DNA of 64,000 nt from Microbacterium sp. Nx66 (lineage in GTDB: Bacteria; Actinomycetota; Actinomycetes; Actinomycetales; Microbacteriaceae). This document shows positions 18,801-26,697 of this stretch, in pieces. How positions within the stretch are numbered: position 1 is the first letter of the stretch; each line of letters starts with the position of its first letter. The notes under the pieces are model-generated. The model saw only the letters and a program-made list of their open reading frames with translations, did no database searches and was not told the origin of the DNA. The stretch spans positions 2,418,001 to 2,482,000 of the forward strand of contig NZ_LR880474.1 of the NCBI RefSeq assembly GCF_904066215.1. The letters are read 5' to 3'. The position numbers were made by a program, and so were the translations under genes.

Positions 18801-19879
18801 TGCCGGCGCACCTGCGCATGAACTTCCGCGCCGTGGACGAGCGGGGACGGGTGGTCGGGTCAGGGCGTGATCTCCGGGCGCTGCAGGCCGAGCTCTCCGA
18901 CCGCGCGCGCAGCAGCGTCGCCCGCTCCATCGCCCGACCCGGGCGTGCGGAGGCACCGGGGCCGCGCGGGGCGGAGCGCGTGGCCGCCGCTCCGGTCGAG
19001 CAGACCGGGCTGACGGCGTGGACGTTCGGCGACCTCCCGGCGGTCATCGACACGAAGGTCGCGGGCGGCGTCGTCCGCGGGTATCCGGCGATCGTCGATG
19101 CCGGCAAGAGCGTGTCGGTGCGGGTCGAGGCGACCCCGGACGCCGCGGCCGCCGCCACGCGCGACGGCGTGCTCCGTCTCGTGCTGCTCGCGGTGCCCTC
19201 GCCGTCCTCGTACGTGCAGCAGCACCTCACCAGCCAGGAGAAGCTCGCCCTCGCCGCCTCGCCCTATCCGTCGGCGGCCGCGCTCATCGAGGACTGCCGA
19301 GCCGCCGTCGCCCGTCGCGTGATCGACGCGTCGACCGGCGCCGACGGCCAGGACCGTGGCGTCGTGCGCACCGAGGCCGAGTTCGCCCGGGTCCGCGACG
19401 CCGTGTCCGCCGTGCTCGTCGACGAGCTCTTCGCCTGCGTCTCCCTCGTCGCCCGCATCCTCACGAAGGCGCGGGAGGTGGAGCGCGGCATCAAGTCCCA
19501 GAACTCGCTGGCGCTGCTCGGCCCGCTGAACGACATCCGCACCCAGCTCTCCGGACTGCTGCACCCCGGCTTCGTCGCGGCGGCGGGTGTCGACCGGCTC
19601 ACCCATTTCCCCCGGTACCTCGACGGCATGATCGACCGGTTGAAGACCTTGGCGAACGAGCCGGGCAAGGACCGCGCACGGATGACGGAGTTCGAGCGGA
19701 TGGCGGTGCTGTTCGCGGACGCCGGCGGCACGATCCCCCTCGCGCCCGACGCTCCCCCCGCGATCGTCGAGGTGCGCTGGCTGCTGGAGGAGTACCGGGT
19801 CAGCGTCTTCGCCCAGCGTCTCGGCACCGCGCAGCCGGTGTCGCCGCAGCGGATCACCAAGGCGCTCGCAGGGAAGTGA
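15836..19879 (+). CDS. hrpA: ATP-dependent RNA helicase HrpA, with repeat insertions
   Basis: DEAH-box helicase of the HrpA family, which in other bacteria acts on mRNA and on collided ribosomes. 1347 residues, close to the usual 1300. Walker A is GATGSGKTTQ near residue 35-43 and the DEAH box is in IIIDEAHERSLN near residue 129; ITSATIDPESF and QRSGRAGRTSDGIAIRLYS are motifs III and VI. HA2 and OB-fold domains and the long C-terminal DUF3418 region follow. Two loops are interrupted by copies of a dispersed palindrome: one near residue 422-430 (LRQAQGP) and a 36-bp tandem array near residues 459-503 encoding GPSTGSGTQRGS repeats. Both keep the frame open. Start at the ATG matching the family N-terminus. 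Confidence 0.95.
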   Translation: MSSPVLSYPPELPVSAARDEIADAIRDHQVVIVAGATGSGKTTQLPKIALELGRERIAHTQPRRLAARTIAERVAEELRVELGTLVGYKVRFTDKVSDETRIALMTDGILLNEIHRDRLLTRYDTIIIDEAHERSLNVDFLLGYLARILPQRPDLKVIITSATIDPESFARHFAAADGTPAPVIEVSGRTYPVEIRYRPLVDEDAEQDAGEPEDEVSAIVTALRELDREAPGDVLVFLPGEAEIRDAADAVRAAYAKDRSPTEVLPLFGRLSAAEQHRVFERSTVAGVRRRVVLATNVAETSLTVPGIKYVIDTGTARISRYSNRSKVQRLPIEAISQASANQRSGRAGRTSDGIAIRLYSEEDYARRPEFTEPEILRTSLASVILQMLALGFGDITAFPFLTPPDSRGVKAAFDLLTELGALRQAQGPDDGPRLTRIGRDIARMPMDPRFARMLIEAGPSTSSGTQRGSGPSTGSGTQRGSGPSTGSGTQRGAGPSTGSGTQGAVLRDVLAIVAGLSIQDVRERPEERREEADRLHARFVDPTSDFLTLLNLWNHLREQQRELGSSAFRRLCRSEHLNYVRVREWFDVHRQLRTLVKSPDRGAEPGGAADPDAIHRALLSGLLSQIGVLDERTAPAGKAHSPAKDARRRITEYRGARGIRFSIFPGSGLRKKSPRAVMAAEIVETSRTFARTVAAIDPAWAEPLAGDLAKRQVTEPHWSKDAGAAVAFEKVTLFGVEIIPRRRVQFARIDRAASRELFVRHALVEGEWDPSRIDKRVSAFWRSNAELRRRLEKLEERERRRDILAGDEAVFRFYDERIPAEVFDVRSFEKWWREALTTTPKLLVMRESDLIDDEDRADQREFPTRWTQGDQVLGLAYRFEPGAPDDGVSVVLPLPLLAQIEDRGFDWQVPGLRAELVTGLLRALPKAIRRHVVPAADWAEKFGAALADEGPEVHGGLPPRTLKEALARLVQPLANQVVTAADFDDERVPAHLRMNFRAVDERGRVVGSGRDLRALQAELSDRARSSVARSIARPGRAEAPGPRGAERVAAAPVEQTGLTAWTFGDLPAVIDTKVAGGVVRGYPAIVDAGKSVSVRVEATPDAAAAATRDGVLRLVLLAVPSPSSYVQQHLTSQEKLALAASPYPSAAALIEDCRAAVARRVIDASTGADGQDRGVVRTEAEFARVRDAVSAVLVDELFACVSLVARILTKAREVERGIKSQNSLALLGPLNDIRTQLSGLLHPGFVAAAGVDRLTHFPRYLDGMIDRLKTLANEPGKDRARMTEFERMAVLFADAGGTIPLAPDAPPAIVEVRWLLEEYRVSVFAQRLGTAQPVSPQRITKALAGK
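17100..17121. repeat. Dispersed palindromic repeat, single copy within hrpA
   Basis: CCCTTCGACAGGCTCAGGGA followed by CC: the same core as in the array at 17210-17345 but read in another frame (Leu-Arg-Gln-Ala-Gln-Gly-Pro). It sits where HrpA proteins have a variable loop between LLTELGAL and LTRIGRDIARMP. Confidence 0.85.
17210..17345. repeat. 36-bp tandem array of the dispersed palindrome inside hrpA, 3.8 copies
   Basis: Units at 17210-17245, 17246-17281, 17282-17317 and a partial 17318-17345 differ by only a few bases. Each unit carries the GGCCCTTCGACARGCTCAGG core followed by GACCCAGCGGGG. Twelve codons per unit encode GPSTGSGTQRGS. The core is, from memory, a very abundant intergenic repeat in Microbacteriaceae and related high-GC genomes. 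Here it is coding. Confidence 0.92.
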
Positions 19880-19890
19880 CCCCCGCCGGG

Positions 19891-19896
19891 TAGCCT
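19891..19896 (+). promoter_or_regulatory. -10 hexamer TAGCCT of the quinone oxidoreductase gene (leaderless)
   Basis: TAGCCT, 6 nt, ATG at 19903. It lies in the 23-bp gap after hrpA, so the gene has its own promoter despite the close spacing. Confidence 0.55.
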
Positions 19897-19902
19897 GAGG
19901 GC

Positions 19903-20847
19903 ATGGCCCGCGCGATCGTCTACACCGAGTTCGGATCCCCCGCTGTCCTCCACCTGATGGAGGTGCCTGACCCCGTGCCCGTCCGCGGCGAGGTGCTGGT
20001 GCGCATCGAGGCGGCCGGTGCCAACCCCATCGACGCGAAGCTCCGTGGCGGCAAGCGCCCGTCTGCGCCGATCACCGAACCGCGTCCGGTCGGATTCGAC
20101 GGTGCCGGGGTGATCGAGGTGCTGGGCGAGGGCGTCGACGGGTTCGAGGTCGGCGACCGCGTCGCGATCCGCGACACGCTCGGGACCTACGCCTCCGCCC
20201 TCGCGGTCGAGGTCGACAAGCTCGTGAAGCTCCCGGACGCCGTCACCGCGGCCGAGGGTGCGGCGATCGGCATCCCGGCCGGCACCGCCTACCAGTCCCT
20301 CCGCTCGCTCGCCGTGACGGCCGACGACGTGCTCCTCGTGCACGCAGGATCCGGCTCGGTCGGCCAGGCCGCCGTGCAGTTCGCGGTCGCCTGGGGCGCG
20401 ACGGTGATCGCCACCGCGAGCCCCGCCCGGCACGACCAGCTCCGCGAGCTCGGCGCGATCCCCGTGGCCTACGGCGACGGCCTGCTCGACCGCGTCCGCG
20501 CGGCGGCCCCCTCCCCCGTGACCGTCGTCCTGGACTGTGCGGGCACCGACGAGGCCATCGAGACCTCCCTCGCCCTGGTCGCGGACCGCGACCGCATCGC
20601 GACCATCGTCCGCGGTCCCGACGCCGCCGACTTCGGCATCCGGGCGTTCTCCGGCGGGTCCCCCGAGCCGCTCACGCCGCAGGAGCTGGAGTGGCGCGCC
20701 GAGGCGCTGCAGAAGACCGTGGACCTCCTGGCCGCGGGCGACTTCACCATCGAGCTCGGCCCGGAGCTGCCCCTCGCCGAGGCGGCACGGGCCCATGAAC
20801 TCATGGAGACCGGCGCCGCCTCGGGGAAGATCATCCTCGTCCCCTGA
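19903..20847 (+). CDS. Zinc-free MDR-family NADP-dependent quinone oxidoreductase
   Basis: 314 residues. N-terminal GroES-like domain (ARAIVYTEFGSPAVLHLMEV, AGANPIDAKLRGG, PVGFDGAGVIEVLGEGVDGF) and Rossmann domain with VHAGSGSVGQAAVQFAVAWG. The structural-zinc cysteines and catalytic zinc ligands of alcohol dehydrogenases are absent, which is the quinone-oxidoreductase (QOR/zeta-crystallin) type. It probably reduces quinones or enones with NADPH. Convergent with the alkylhydroperoxidase gene, stops only 4 nt apart. Confidence 0.9.
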   Translation: MARAIVYTEFGSPAVLHLMEVPDPVPVRGEVLVRIEAAGANPIDAKLRGGKRPSAPITEPRPVGFDGAGVIEVLGEGVDGFEVGDRVAIRDTLGTYASALAVEVDKLVKLPDAVTAAEGAAIGIPAGTAYQSLRSLAVTADDVLLVHAGSGSVGQAAVQFAVAWGATVIATASPARHDQLRELGAIPVAYGDGLLDRVRAAAPSPVTVVLDCAGTDEAIETSLALVADRDRIATIVRGPDAADFGIRAFSGGSPEPLTPQELEWRAEALQKTVDLLAAGDFTIELGPELPLAEAARAHELMETGAASGKIILVP

Positions 20848-20851
20848 GAGA

Positions 20852-21460
20852 TCAGGCGGGAGCGACAGGGCGGCCGAGCGAGAGCATCAGCCGGTTCGCC
20901 CAGTTGAAGAAGGCCGCGCCGTGCACGACGTCCGCGATCTCCAGGTCGTCCAGTCCGGCCGCACGGAGGCGCGCGATGTGCGCGGGACCGAACGCGCGAG
21001 GCGTGTCGGTCAGCGCGACCGCTGCCGCGACGATCGCGTTCCAGCGCTCCCCGAGATCCGCGTCCACGCCCTCGGCGAGCAGCGCGTCGACGTCCTTCGG
21101 CCGCTTGCTGTGGTGCGCCGCGAACCGGGAGTGCACGGAGGCGCAGAACACGCAGCCGTTGCGGCGCGAGGCGGCGGTGGCCGCCAGCTCCCGTTCCGCC
21201 CGTGGGAGGCCCTCCGCGGTGTTGTAGAAAACGTCCTTGTCGACGAGGGTGCGTGCGCGGAGCACCTCGGGGTCGCGCGCGAGCAGCCGGAAGTACTCGT
21301 TCTTCGCGCGGGCGGCGTCGACGAGGCCGTCGAGGTGTCGCGGGGTGAGATCCTCCTCCGCCAGGGGCGCGAGGTGGGGTGTCCAGCCGACCTCGGCGCG
21401 CGTGAAGGCGTGCGGATAGGGGGCGGCGTCGTGGCGGAGCACGGTGTCGGCGGCGGTCAT
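20852..21460 (-). CDS. Alkylhydroperoxidase-domain protein (Avi_7169-like)
   Basis: 202 residues, AhpD/CMD-like all-helical fold. The redox motif is CVFCASVHSRFAAHH (Cys-x-x-Cys with the downstream His), as in AhpD-type peroxidases. The whole protein matches, from memory, the 'Avi_7169 family' defined by its constant neighbours: a CMD protein, a luciferase-like monooxygenase and a peptide-type ABC importer. All of them are present here. Last gene of a six-gene ATGA-coupled chain; its ATG overlaps the stop of the CMD gene. Possible roles are peroxide removal or a decarboxylation or thiol step on the oxidised substrate. Confidence 0.85.
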   Translation of the reverse strand: MTAADTVLRHDAAPYPHAFTRAEVGWTPHLAPLAEEDLTPRHLDGLVDAARAKNEYFRLLARDPEVLRARTLVDKDVFYNTAEGLPRAERELAATAASRRNGCVFCASVHSRFAAHHSKRPKDVDALLAEGVDADLGERWNAIVAAAVALTDTPRAFGPAHIARLRAAGLDDLEIADVVHGAAFFNWANRLMLSLGRPVAPA

Positions 21461-22110
21461 GCGGCCTCCTCGTCGGTGTCGGTGTCGGTGTCGGTGGCGG
21501 TCGCGGTCGCTGTGTCGGCGGCGGTGCGTCCGGCCTCCTGAAGCACGCGGAGGCCGGTGACGACCCGCTGCTGGAAGGCGAGGAAGGACACGAGCTGCGA
21601 CAGCGTCACGATGCCGTCCGTCGACCAGCCGGCGTCGTGCAGGCTGCCGAGGTCGGCGCCGGATGCCTCGCGGGGACGGAACACCAGCAGGTGCGTGTGC
21701 GCGAGAGCGGTCGCGAGACGTTCCCCCAAGGCCGCCGATGCCGCTTCGTCCGGGAGGTAGCGCGTGCCGTCGGTGCTCTCCGCCTCCAGCCCGCGTTCGG
21801 TGTAGGCGCCGAACGGTCCCGTGGTCGCGGCGGCCTCGGCCTCTCGGGCGACGATCGCGGCGCGCTCCGGGTCGATCTCGCGGGCCCGCCCGGCGTAGAA
21901 CACCGCCGTGGGGTCGTCGGCACCAGCGAGCGCGGTCGCGAATGCCGCGATGAGCGCGCGCTCTGCGAGAGACACATGCTCCGCGGATACCGGGTGGAAG
22001 AGCGCGTCGAAGCTCGCCTGGAGCTGCTCCCTGGTCACGGGACGGCGCCGACGCAGCGCATCCAACTCCGGCGTCACCCCCGTCAGCTGGTCGACGATGT
22101 CGGCGGTCAT
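21457..22110 (-). CDS. CMD-domain protein (Avi_7170-like)
   Basis: 217 residues, related to carboxymuconolactone decarboxylase/AhpD helices but without the CxxC motif (no cysteine is visible). The core shows HVSLAERALIAAFATALAG and VTLSQLVSFLAFQQRVVTGL. The C-terminal tail is a low-complexity Ala-Asp-Thr stretch (ATATATDTDTDTDEEAA) made by a hexanucleotide repeat. ATGA overlaps join it to the LLM gene upstream and the alkylhydroperoxidase gene downstream. It may form a heteromer with the CxxC-bearing neighbour; that is inference. Confidence 0.82.
   Translation of the reverse strand: MTADIVDQLTGVTPELDALRRRRPVTREQLQASFDALFHPVSAEHVSLAERALIAAFATALAGADDPTAVFYAGRAREIDPERAAIVAREAEAAATTGPFGAYTERGLEAESTDGTRYLPDEAASAALGERLATALAHTHLLVFRPREASGADLGSLHDAGWSTDGIVTLSQLVSFLAFQQRVVTGLRVLQEAGRTAADTATATATDTDTDTDEEAA
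21472..21519. repeat. GTCGGT hexanucleotide repeat in the CMD gene
   Basis: Four perfect GTCGGT units (21472-21495) followed by four degenerate ones. On the coding strand they give Thr-Asp/Thr-Ala dipeptides at the extreme C-terminus. Frame-neutral. Confidence 0.85.
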
Positions 22111-23177
22111 GCGTTCTCCTTCACGGTGGGGGTGTTCTCGGGCGCGTGGGTGGTCTCGGGATCCGGCGGCGTGAGCGCGTAGCCGAGGGCCGGGGCGACC
22201 TCCGTCGCGAACAGCTCGATCGAGCGCAGGACGTGGGCGTGCGGCGCGTCGACCGAGTGCACCTGGAACGCCACCTCGGTCGCGCGGTGCAACGTGGTGT
22301 CGGCGGCGAGCGAGGCGGCGACCTCCTCCGGGGTGCCGAGGTGCGTGTCGAGAGCGGCGATGAGGTCGTCGATGCCGTCGCCGGGGATCGTCTGGCCCTG
22401 CCGCCGGAAGCCCTCGGCCGCCCGCCGTAGACCGACCTCGGCGAACTGGAGCGCCTCGACGCGGTCGTCCGCCACGAACACGGTGCGGGAGGCGGTGATC
22501 CGCGGAGTCGCGCCGGCGGGCAGCGCGTCGAGGTACGCGTCGATGATCGGGTCCTGCAGGGCGGACAGCGGCGCGTGCAGCCGGTCGTGGGGGCGGGGCT
22601 GCGTGCGCGACAGCAGCAGTCCGTGACCGTGGACGCCTGCTCGATGACCGCCGGGTGCCGAGAACGTCGCCTGCCAGATCCGCGCGGCCAGCGACCCCGC
22701 GTCCGGATACAGCGTGTTCCCCGCACCGACGTCGCGGGCCTGGAGAGCGTCGAGCAGCACGCCCAGCTTGCGCTCGTAGGTGGGCCCCTTGTCGCGCACG
22801 TCCTCCCCGAAGGGCGCGAAGGACGACGGGGTGCCGCCGCTGCCGAGCCCGAGGTCGATCCGCCCGTCCGCGAGCAGGTCGGCCACCACGGCGTCCTCGG
22901 CCACCCGGACCGGGTCTTCGAGGGGAAGGGTGATGATCCCGGTGCCGAGCCGGATCCCCGAGGTGCGTGCCGCGGCATGGGCGAGGAAGACGAGCGGCGA
23001 GGGCAGCCCGCCTTCCGCCGCCCGGAAATGATGCTGTGCCACCCAGGCCCTCCCCACGCCGTGCCGTTCGGCGTGCTGGATCTGCGCCAGGGCGAGGCGG
23101 TAGCGGTCGTCCGGGGATGCGTCGTCGAGGAGCCGGGTGAAGAATGCGACGGTGGGGCGAGGGGTGGGGGCGCTCAT
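22107..23177 (-). CDS. FMN-dependent luciferase-like monooxygenase (KPN_01858-like)
   Basis: 356 residues, TIM-barrel of the bacterial luciferase superfamily. Visible: VAFFTRLLDDASPDDRYRLA, HGVGRAWVAQHHF, ARTSGIRLGTGIITLPLEDP, VRVAEDAVVADLLADGRIDL, and RIWQATFSAPGGHR. It fits the 'KPN_01858' type, known only from this kind of gene cluster. It should use reduced FMN and O2 to oxidise the imported compound. The ATG overlaps the stop of the ABC ATPase gene and its stop overlaps the start of the CMD gene. Possible FMNH2 sources include the reductases at 12898-13467 and 51387-51998. Confidence 0.88.
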   Translation of the reverse strand: MSAPTPRPTVAFFTRLLDDASPDDRYRLALAQIQHAERHGVGRAWVAQHHFRAAEGGLPSPLVFLAHAAARTSGIRLGTGIITLPLEDPVRVAEDAVVADLLADGRIDLGLGSGGTPSSFAPFGEDVRDKGPTYERKLGVLLDALQARDVGAGNTLYPDAGSLAARIWQATFSAPGGHRAGVHGHGLLLSRTQPRPHDRLHAPLSALQDPIIDAYLDALPAGATPRITASRTVFVADDRVEALQFAEVGLRRAAEGFRRQGQTIPGDGIDDLIAALDTHLGTPEEVAASLAADTTLHRATEVAFQVHSVDAPHAHVLRSIELFATEVAPALGYALTPPDPETTHAPENTPTVKENA

Positions 23178-24814
23178 GCGAGGATCTCCGTTCGGCCGGG
23201 GACCGCGGCCAGCAGCTCCCGGGTGTTCTGGTGCTGCGGGTCGTGGAACAGCTCTTCGGTCGGTCCCTCCTCCACCACGCGCCCGCGGTGCATGACGGAG
23301 ACGGTGTGGCTGATGCGGCGCACCACCGCGAGGTCGTGCGAGATGAAGAGGTAGGTGAGTCCGAGCTCGGCCTGGAGCGCGGAGAGCAGTTCGAGGATGC
23401 GCGCCTGCACCGTCACGTCGAGCGCCGACACCGCCTCGTCGAGCACGAGGATCTCGGGGTCGACGGCGAGCGCCCGAGCGATCGCGACCCGCTGCCGCTG
23501 CCCGCCGGAGAGCTCGCTCGGCGTGCGACGGGCCGCATCCGCCGGCAGCGCCACACGCTCGAGCAGGGCGACCGCACGTTCCCGACGCTCGGACCGGCCG
23601 CCGATGCGGAAGTTGTGCAGCGGCTCGGCCACGATGTCGGCGATCTGCTGCCGTGGATCCAGGGAGGCGAAGGGGTTCTGGTACACGAGCTGGATCCGTC
23701 GGCGCAGCGCACGCAGTCGCGCCCCCTCGACGGCCGTCGCGTCCTCCCCCGCGAGCTCCACGGTCCCGGCGTCCGGACGGAGGAAGCGCGTGACCAGGCG
23801 CGCTGTCGTGGACTTGCCCGATCCGGACTCGCCGACCAGCGCATGGGTCGTCCCGCGCCGCACCCGGAAGGAGACGTCGTCGACCGCCCGGAAGCGCTCA
23901 CGACCCGCGACCCGGAACTCCTTGACGAGGCCGGCAGCCACGATCTCGTAGGGCTTCTCGGCGGCCACCGCCGCGGCATCCCGGAGGAACGGCGGCGCGT
24001 CCGGACGCCGGAAGCCGGTAATGAAGGCGGGCGCGTCCGCGAGCAGCTGCCTCGTGTACGGGTCTTCCGGCTCCGCGAGCACCTGCGCACTCGGCCCCTG
24101 CTCCACGATCCGGCCGTCTTCCAGCACCGCGATCCGCGCCGCCCGGTCCGCGGCGACGCCGAGGTCGTGCGTCACGAGCAGGATGCTCGTGCCGTCCTCG
24201 CGCTGCAGCTCGTCCAGCAGATCCAGCACCCGGCGCTGCACCGTGGCGTCGAGGGCGCTGGTGGGCTCGTCCGCGATGAGCAGCCGAGGGCGGAGGGCGA
24301 TCGCGGCCGCGATGAGGACCCGCTGCCGCATCCCGCCGGAGAGCTCGTGCGGATACTGTCGCGCGCGCAGATCGGGGTCGTCCAGCCCGACGCGGTCGAG
24401 CAGCTCGAGCACGCGGGCGTTCCGGGAAGGACGGTCGCGATGCCCGTGCAGACGCAGCACCTCGGCGACCTGCACGCCGACGGGGCGCACCGGGTCGAGC
24501 GAGGTCGTCGGATCCTGCGGGACCAGCCCGATCTCCGAGCCGCGGATGCCGCGGAACGCCCGATCCGACCATCCGGAGATGTCGAGGTCCCCGAGCCGGA
24601 CGCGCCCGCCCTCGACCCGTCCGCCCTCCGGCAGCAGGCCGAGGAGGGCGTGCGCCGTGGTGGACTTGCCGGAGCCCGACTCGCCGACGAGGGCGAGGGT
24701 CTCCCCCTCCGCGATGGCGAAGGAGAGGCCGTGCACGACCTCGCGGCCGGCGTACGAGACCCGCAGGTCCGTCGCGGCGAGGACGGGGGTTGCTGAGGAC
24801 GGGGGCGCGGTCAT
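23174..24814 (-). CDS. Fused double ABC ATPase, DppD-DppF type
   Basis: 546 residues with two complete nucleotide-binding domains. Domain 1 has Walker A GESGSGKSTT, Q-loop region GLVPQDPTTSLDP, signature LSGGMRQRV and Walker B LLIADEPTSALD. Domain 2 repeats this with GESGSGKSTT, VYQNPFASLDPRQQ, LSGGQRQRV and ILVLDEAVSALD. The D-loop Glu-Ala instead of Glu-Pro is a common variant. Oligopeptide-type C-terminal motifs (YTRQLLADAP, and RVVEEGPTEELF) follow each domain. It energises the permeases encoded upstream; ATGA overlaps on both sides. Confidence 0.93.
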   Translation of the reverse strand: MTAPPSSATPVLAATDLRVSYAGREVVHGLSFAIAEGETLALVGESGSGKSTTAHALLGLLPEGGRVEGGRVRLGDLDISGWSDRAFRGIRGSEIGLVPQDPTTSLDPVRPVGVQVAEVLRLHGHRDRPSRNARVLELLDRVGLDDPDLRARQYPHELSGGMRQRVLIAAAIALRPRLLIADEPTSALDATVQRRVLDLLDELQREDGTSILLVTHDLGVAADRAARIAVLEDGRIVEQGPSAQVLAEPEDPYTRQLLADAPAFITGFRRPDAPPFLRDAAAVAAEKPYEIVAAGLVKEFRVAGRERFRAVDDVSFRVRRGTTHALVGESGSGKSTTARLVTRFLRPDAGTVELAGEDATAVEGARLRALRRRIQLVYQNPFASLDPRQQIADIVAEPLHNFRIGGRSERRERAVALLERVALPADAARRTPSELSGGQRQRVAIARALAVDPEILVLDEAVSALDVTVQARILELLSALQAELGLTYLFISHDLAVVRRISHTVSVMHRGRVVEEGPTEELFHDPQHQNTRELLAAVPGRTEILA

Positions 24815-25704
24815 CGCGAGCTCCTTCCGAGCCGATGGCTGATGCGGTTGGCGCTGAGCACGACGGCGACCACCACGAGGCCGGGGAGCGCCGTGAGCCA
24901 CCAGGCGGTCGCGATGTAGTTGCGCCCCTCGGCGATCAGCAGGCCCCACTCGGGGGTGGGCGGCGGGGCGCCGTAGCCGAGGAAGCCGAGGGTGGAGATG
25001 GCGAGGATGGCCGTGCCGAACTGCAGCGCGGCGAGCGCGATGATCGGGGTGAGGGCGTTCGGGAGCACATGCCGGCGCAGCACGGCGACGAAGGTGCCGC
25101 CGCTGCCGTACGCCGCCTCGACGTACTCGGTGCGGCGCACCCGCGCCACCTCGGCGCGCATGAGCCGGGCGAAGGCGGCGACGCTGCCGAGTCCCACGGC
25201 GATCGCCGCGTTCACCGTTCCGAAGCCGAGCAGGATGATGACGGAGAGCGACAGCAGCAGCCCGGGGATGGCCAGCAGCACGTCGACGATCCGCATCAGC
25301 ACGTCGTCCACGACACCGCCGGTCGCGCCGGCGACGGCTCCGAGGAGCGTGCCGAGCGCGAGGCCTACCGTCACGGCGATGAGCGCACCCGACAGGGAGT
25401 GCACCGCGCCATGCACGACCCGGCCGAAGAGGTCGCGGCCGAGGGCGTCGGTCCCGAACCAGTGCGCGGCGCTCGGCGGCAGGAGCTTGTCGGCGGGCAC
25501 GCCGGTCAGCGGATCGCCCGGCGCGAAGACCCCCGGGATCACCGCCCACAGCACCGCCACGACGACGACAGCGAACGCGAGGTACAGCCCCCAGGCGCGC
25601 GACCGCCGTCGCGGAAGGGATGCGGAGACGGGCGCCGGGGCGGACGGCGCGGGCGGGGCACTCGACGTCTCGACCGACGTCTCGACGATGACGGGAGCGG
25701 TCAT
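24811..25704 (-). CDS. DppC-type ABC transporter permease
   Basis: 297 residues, six membrane segments. The N-terminal tail is Pro/Ala/Ser-rich, then WGLYLAFAVVVVAVLWAVIP, the periplasmic motif HWFGTDALGRDLFGRVVHGA, and an EAA loop at YVEAAYGSGGTFVAVLRRHV followed by LPNALTPIIALAALQFGTAI. All are standard for DppC/NikC. ATGA overlaps with the upstream DppB-type gene and downstream ATPase gene. Confidence 0.93.
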   Translation of the reverse strand: MTAPVIVETSVETSSAPPAPSAPAPVSASLPRRRSRAWGLYLAFAVVVVAVLWAVIPGVFAPGDPLTGVPADKLLPPSAAHWFGTDALGRDLFGRVVHGAVHSLSGALIAVTVGLALGTLLGAVAGATGGVVDDVLMRIVDVLLAIPGLLLSLSVIILLGFGTVNAAIAVGLGSVAAFARLMRAEVARVRRTEYVEAAYGSGGTFVAVLRRHVLPNALTPIIALAALQFGTAILAISTLGFLGYGAPPPTPEWGLLIAEGRNYIATAWWLTALPGLVVVAVVLSANRISHRLGRSSR

Positions 25705-26681
25705 GCGGGCACCTCCTGGGCGGCGGGACGGACGGGGCGCGACCGGGCGGCGCGGGCCGCCCGCCGCTGCCGCGGGTCGATCAGGGGCGTGGCGAGGTCG
25801 ACGGCGAAGCTGATCACCACGAACCCCAGGGCCGACAGGAGCACCACTCCCTGCAGCACCGGGATGTCCTGGTTCGCGACGGCCTGCTCCGTGAGGCGTC
25901 CGATGCCGGTGCGGCCGAAGACGGTCTCGGTGACCACCGCTCCTCCGACGAGCTCTCCGAACAGCACCCCCGCGATGGTGAGGGTCGGGACGGCGGCGTT
26001 GCGCGCGACCGACCGCGTGAGCACCCATGCCGGCGGCGCGCCCTTCGCCCGCACCACGGTCACGAACGGCTGCGCCTGCACGCGGTCGATGGACCGGACC
26101 AGCACCTGGGCGAGCGGCGCCGAGATCGGCACGGCGAGCGTGAGGACGGGAAGGATCAGGCCGCTGATCGGATCGGCCCCCACGATCGGCACCCATCCGA
26201 GCCCGAACGAGAACACCTGGATGAGCAGGATCCCGAGCCAGAACACAGGGACCGCCACGAACAGTCCCGGCACCTGCCGCAGACCGTCCCGCAGCCAGGC
26301 GAAGGGCGCGAGCGAGGAGAGCGCGGCGATGAGGACCGCGATGAGGACGGCGACCACCAGTCCGAGCGCCGCGAGCAGCAGAGTGGCCGGCAGCGCCTCG
26401 GCGAGCATCGTCCGGACCGGGGTGCCGTACTGGGTCGAGTAGCCGAAGTCGCCGGCGAGGAAGCCGAGCCCCGCGTGCAGGTACTGCTCCCCCCACGGCA
26501 CGTCGGCGCCGTAGGTCGCGCGGATGTCGTCGAGCTGCTCCGGCGAGAGCCCCAGGCTCGGGTCGGAGAACTTGATGAGGATGGCGTCTCCCGGCAGCAG
26601 CTGCAGCAGGAAGAACGTGGCCGTGAAGGCCGCGATCAGCACGATCGCGGCCTGCCCGGCCCGTCGGAGGACGAAGGTCAT
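25701..26681 (-). CDS. DppB-type ABC transporter permease
   Basis: 326 residues. The N-terminus (MTFVLRRAGQAAIVLIAAFT ... LLQLLPGDAILIKFSDPSLG) and the motifs YGADVPWGEQYLHAGLGFLA and TVFGRTGIGRLTEQAVANQD are typical of DppB. The ATG at 26681 sits 16 nt beyond the stop of the binding-protein gene and gives the family N-terminus; the longer open frame is antisense shadow. Part of the KPN_01854/01858-type importer. Confidence 0.93.
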   Translation of the reverse strand: MTFVLRRAGQAAIVLIAAFTATFFLLQLLPGDAILIKFSDPSLGLSPEQLDDIRATYGADVPWGEQYLHAGLGFLAGDFGYSTQYGTPVRTMLAEALPATLLLAALGLVVAVLIAVLIAALSSLAPFAWLRDGLRQVPGLFVAVPVFWLGILLIQVFSFGLGWVPIVGADPISGLILPVLTLAVPISAPLAQVLVRSIDRVQAQPFVTVVRAKGAPPAWVLTRSVARNAAVPTLTIAGVLFGELVGGAVVTETVFGRTGIGRLTEQAVANQDIPVLQGVVLLSALGFVVISFAVDLATPLIDPRQRRAARAARSRPVRPAAQEVPA

Positions 26682-26697
26682 GGGGTCACCGTGGTCC

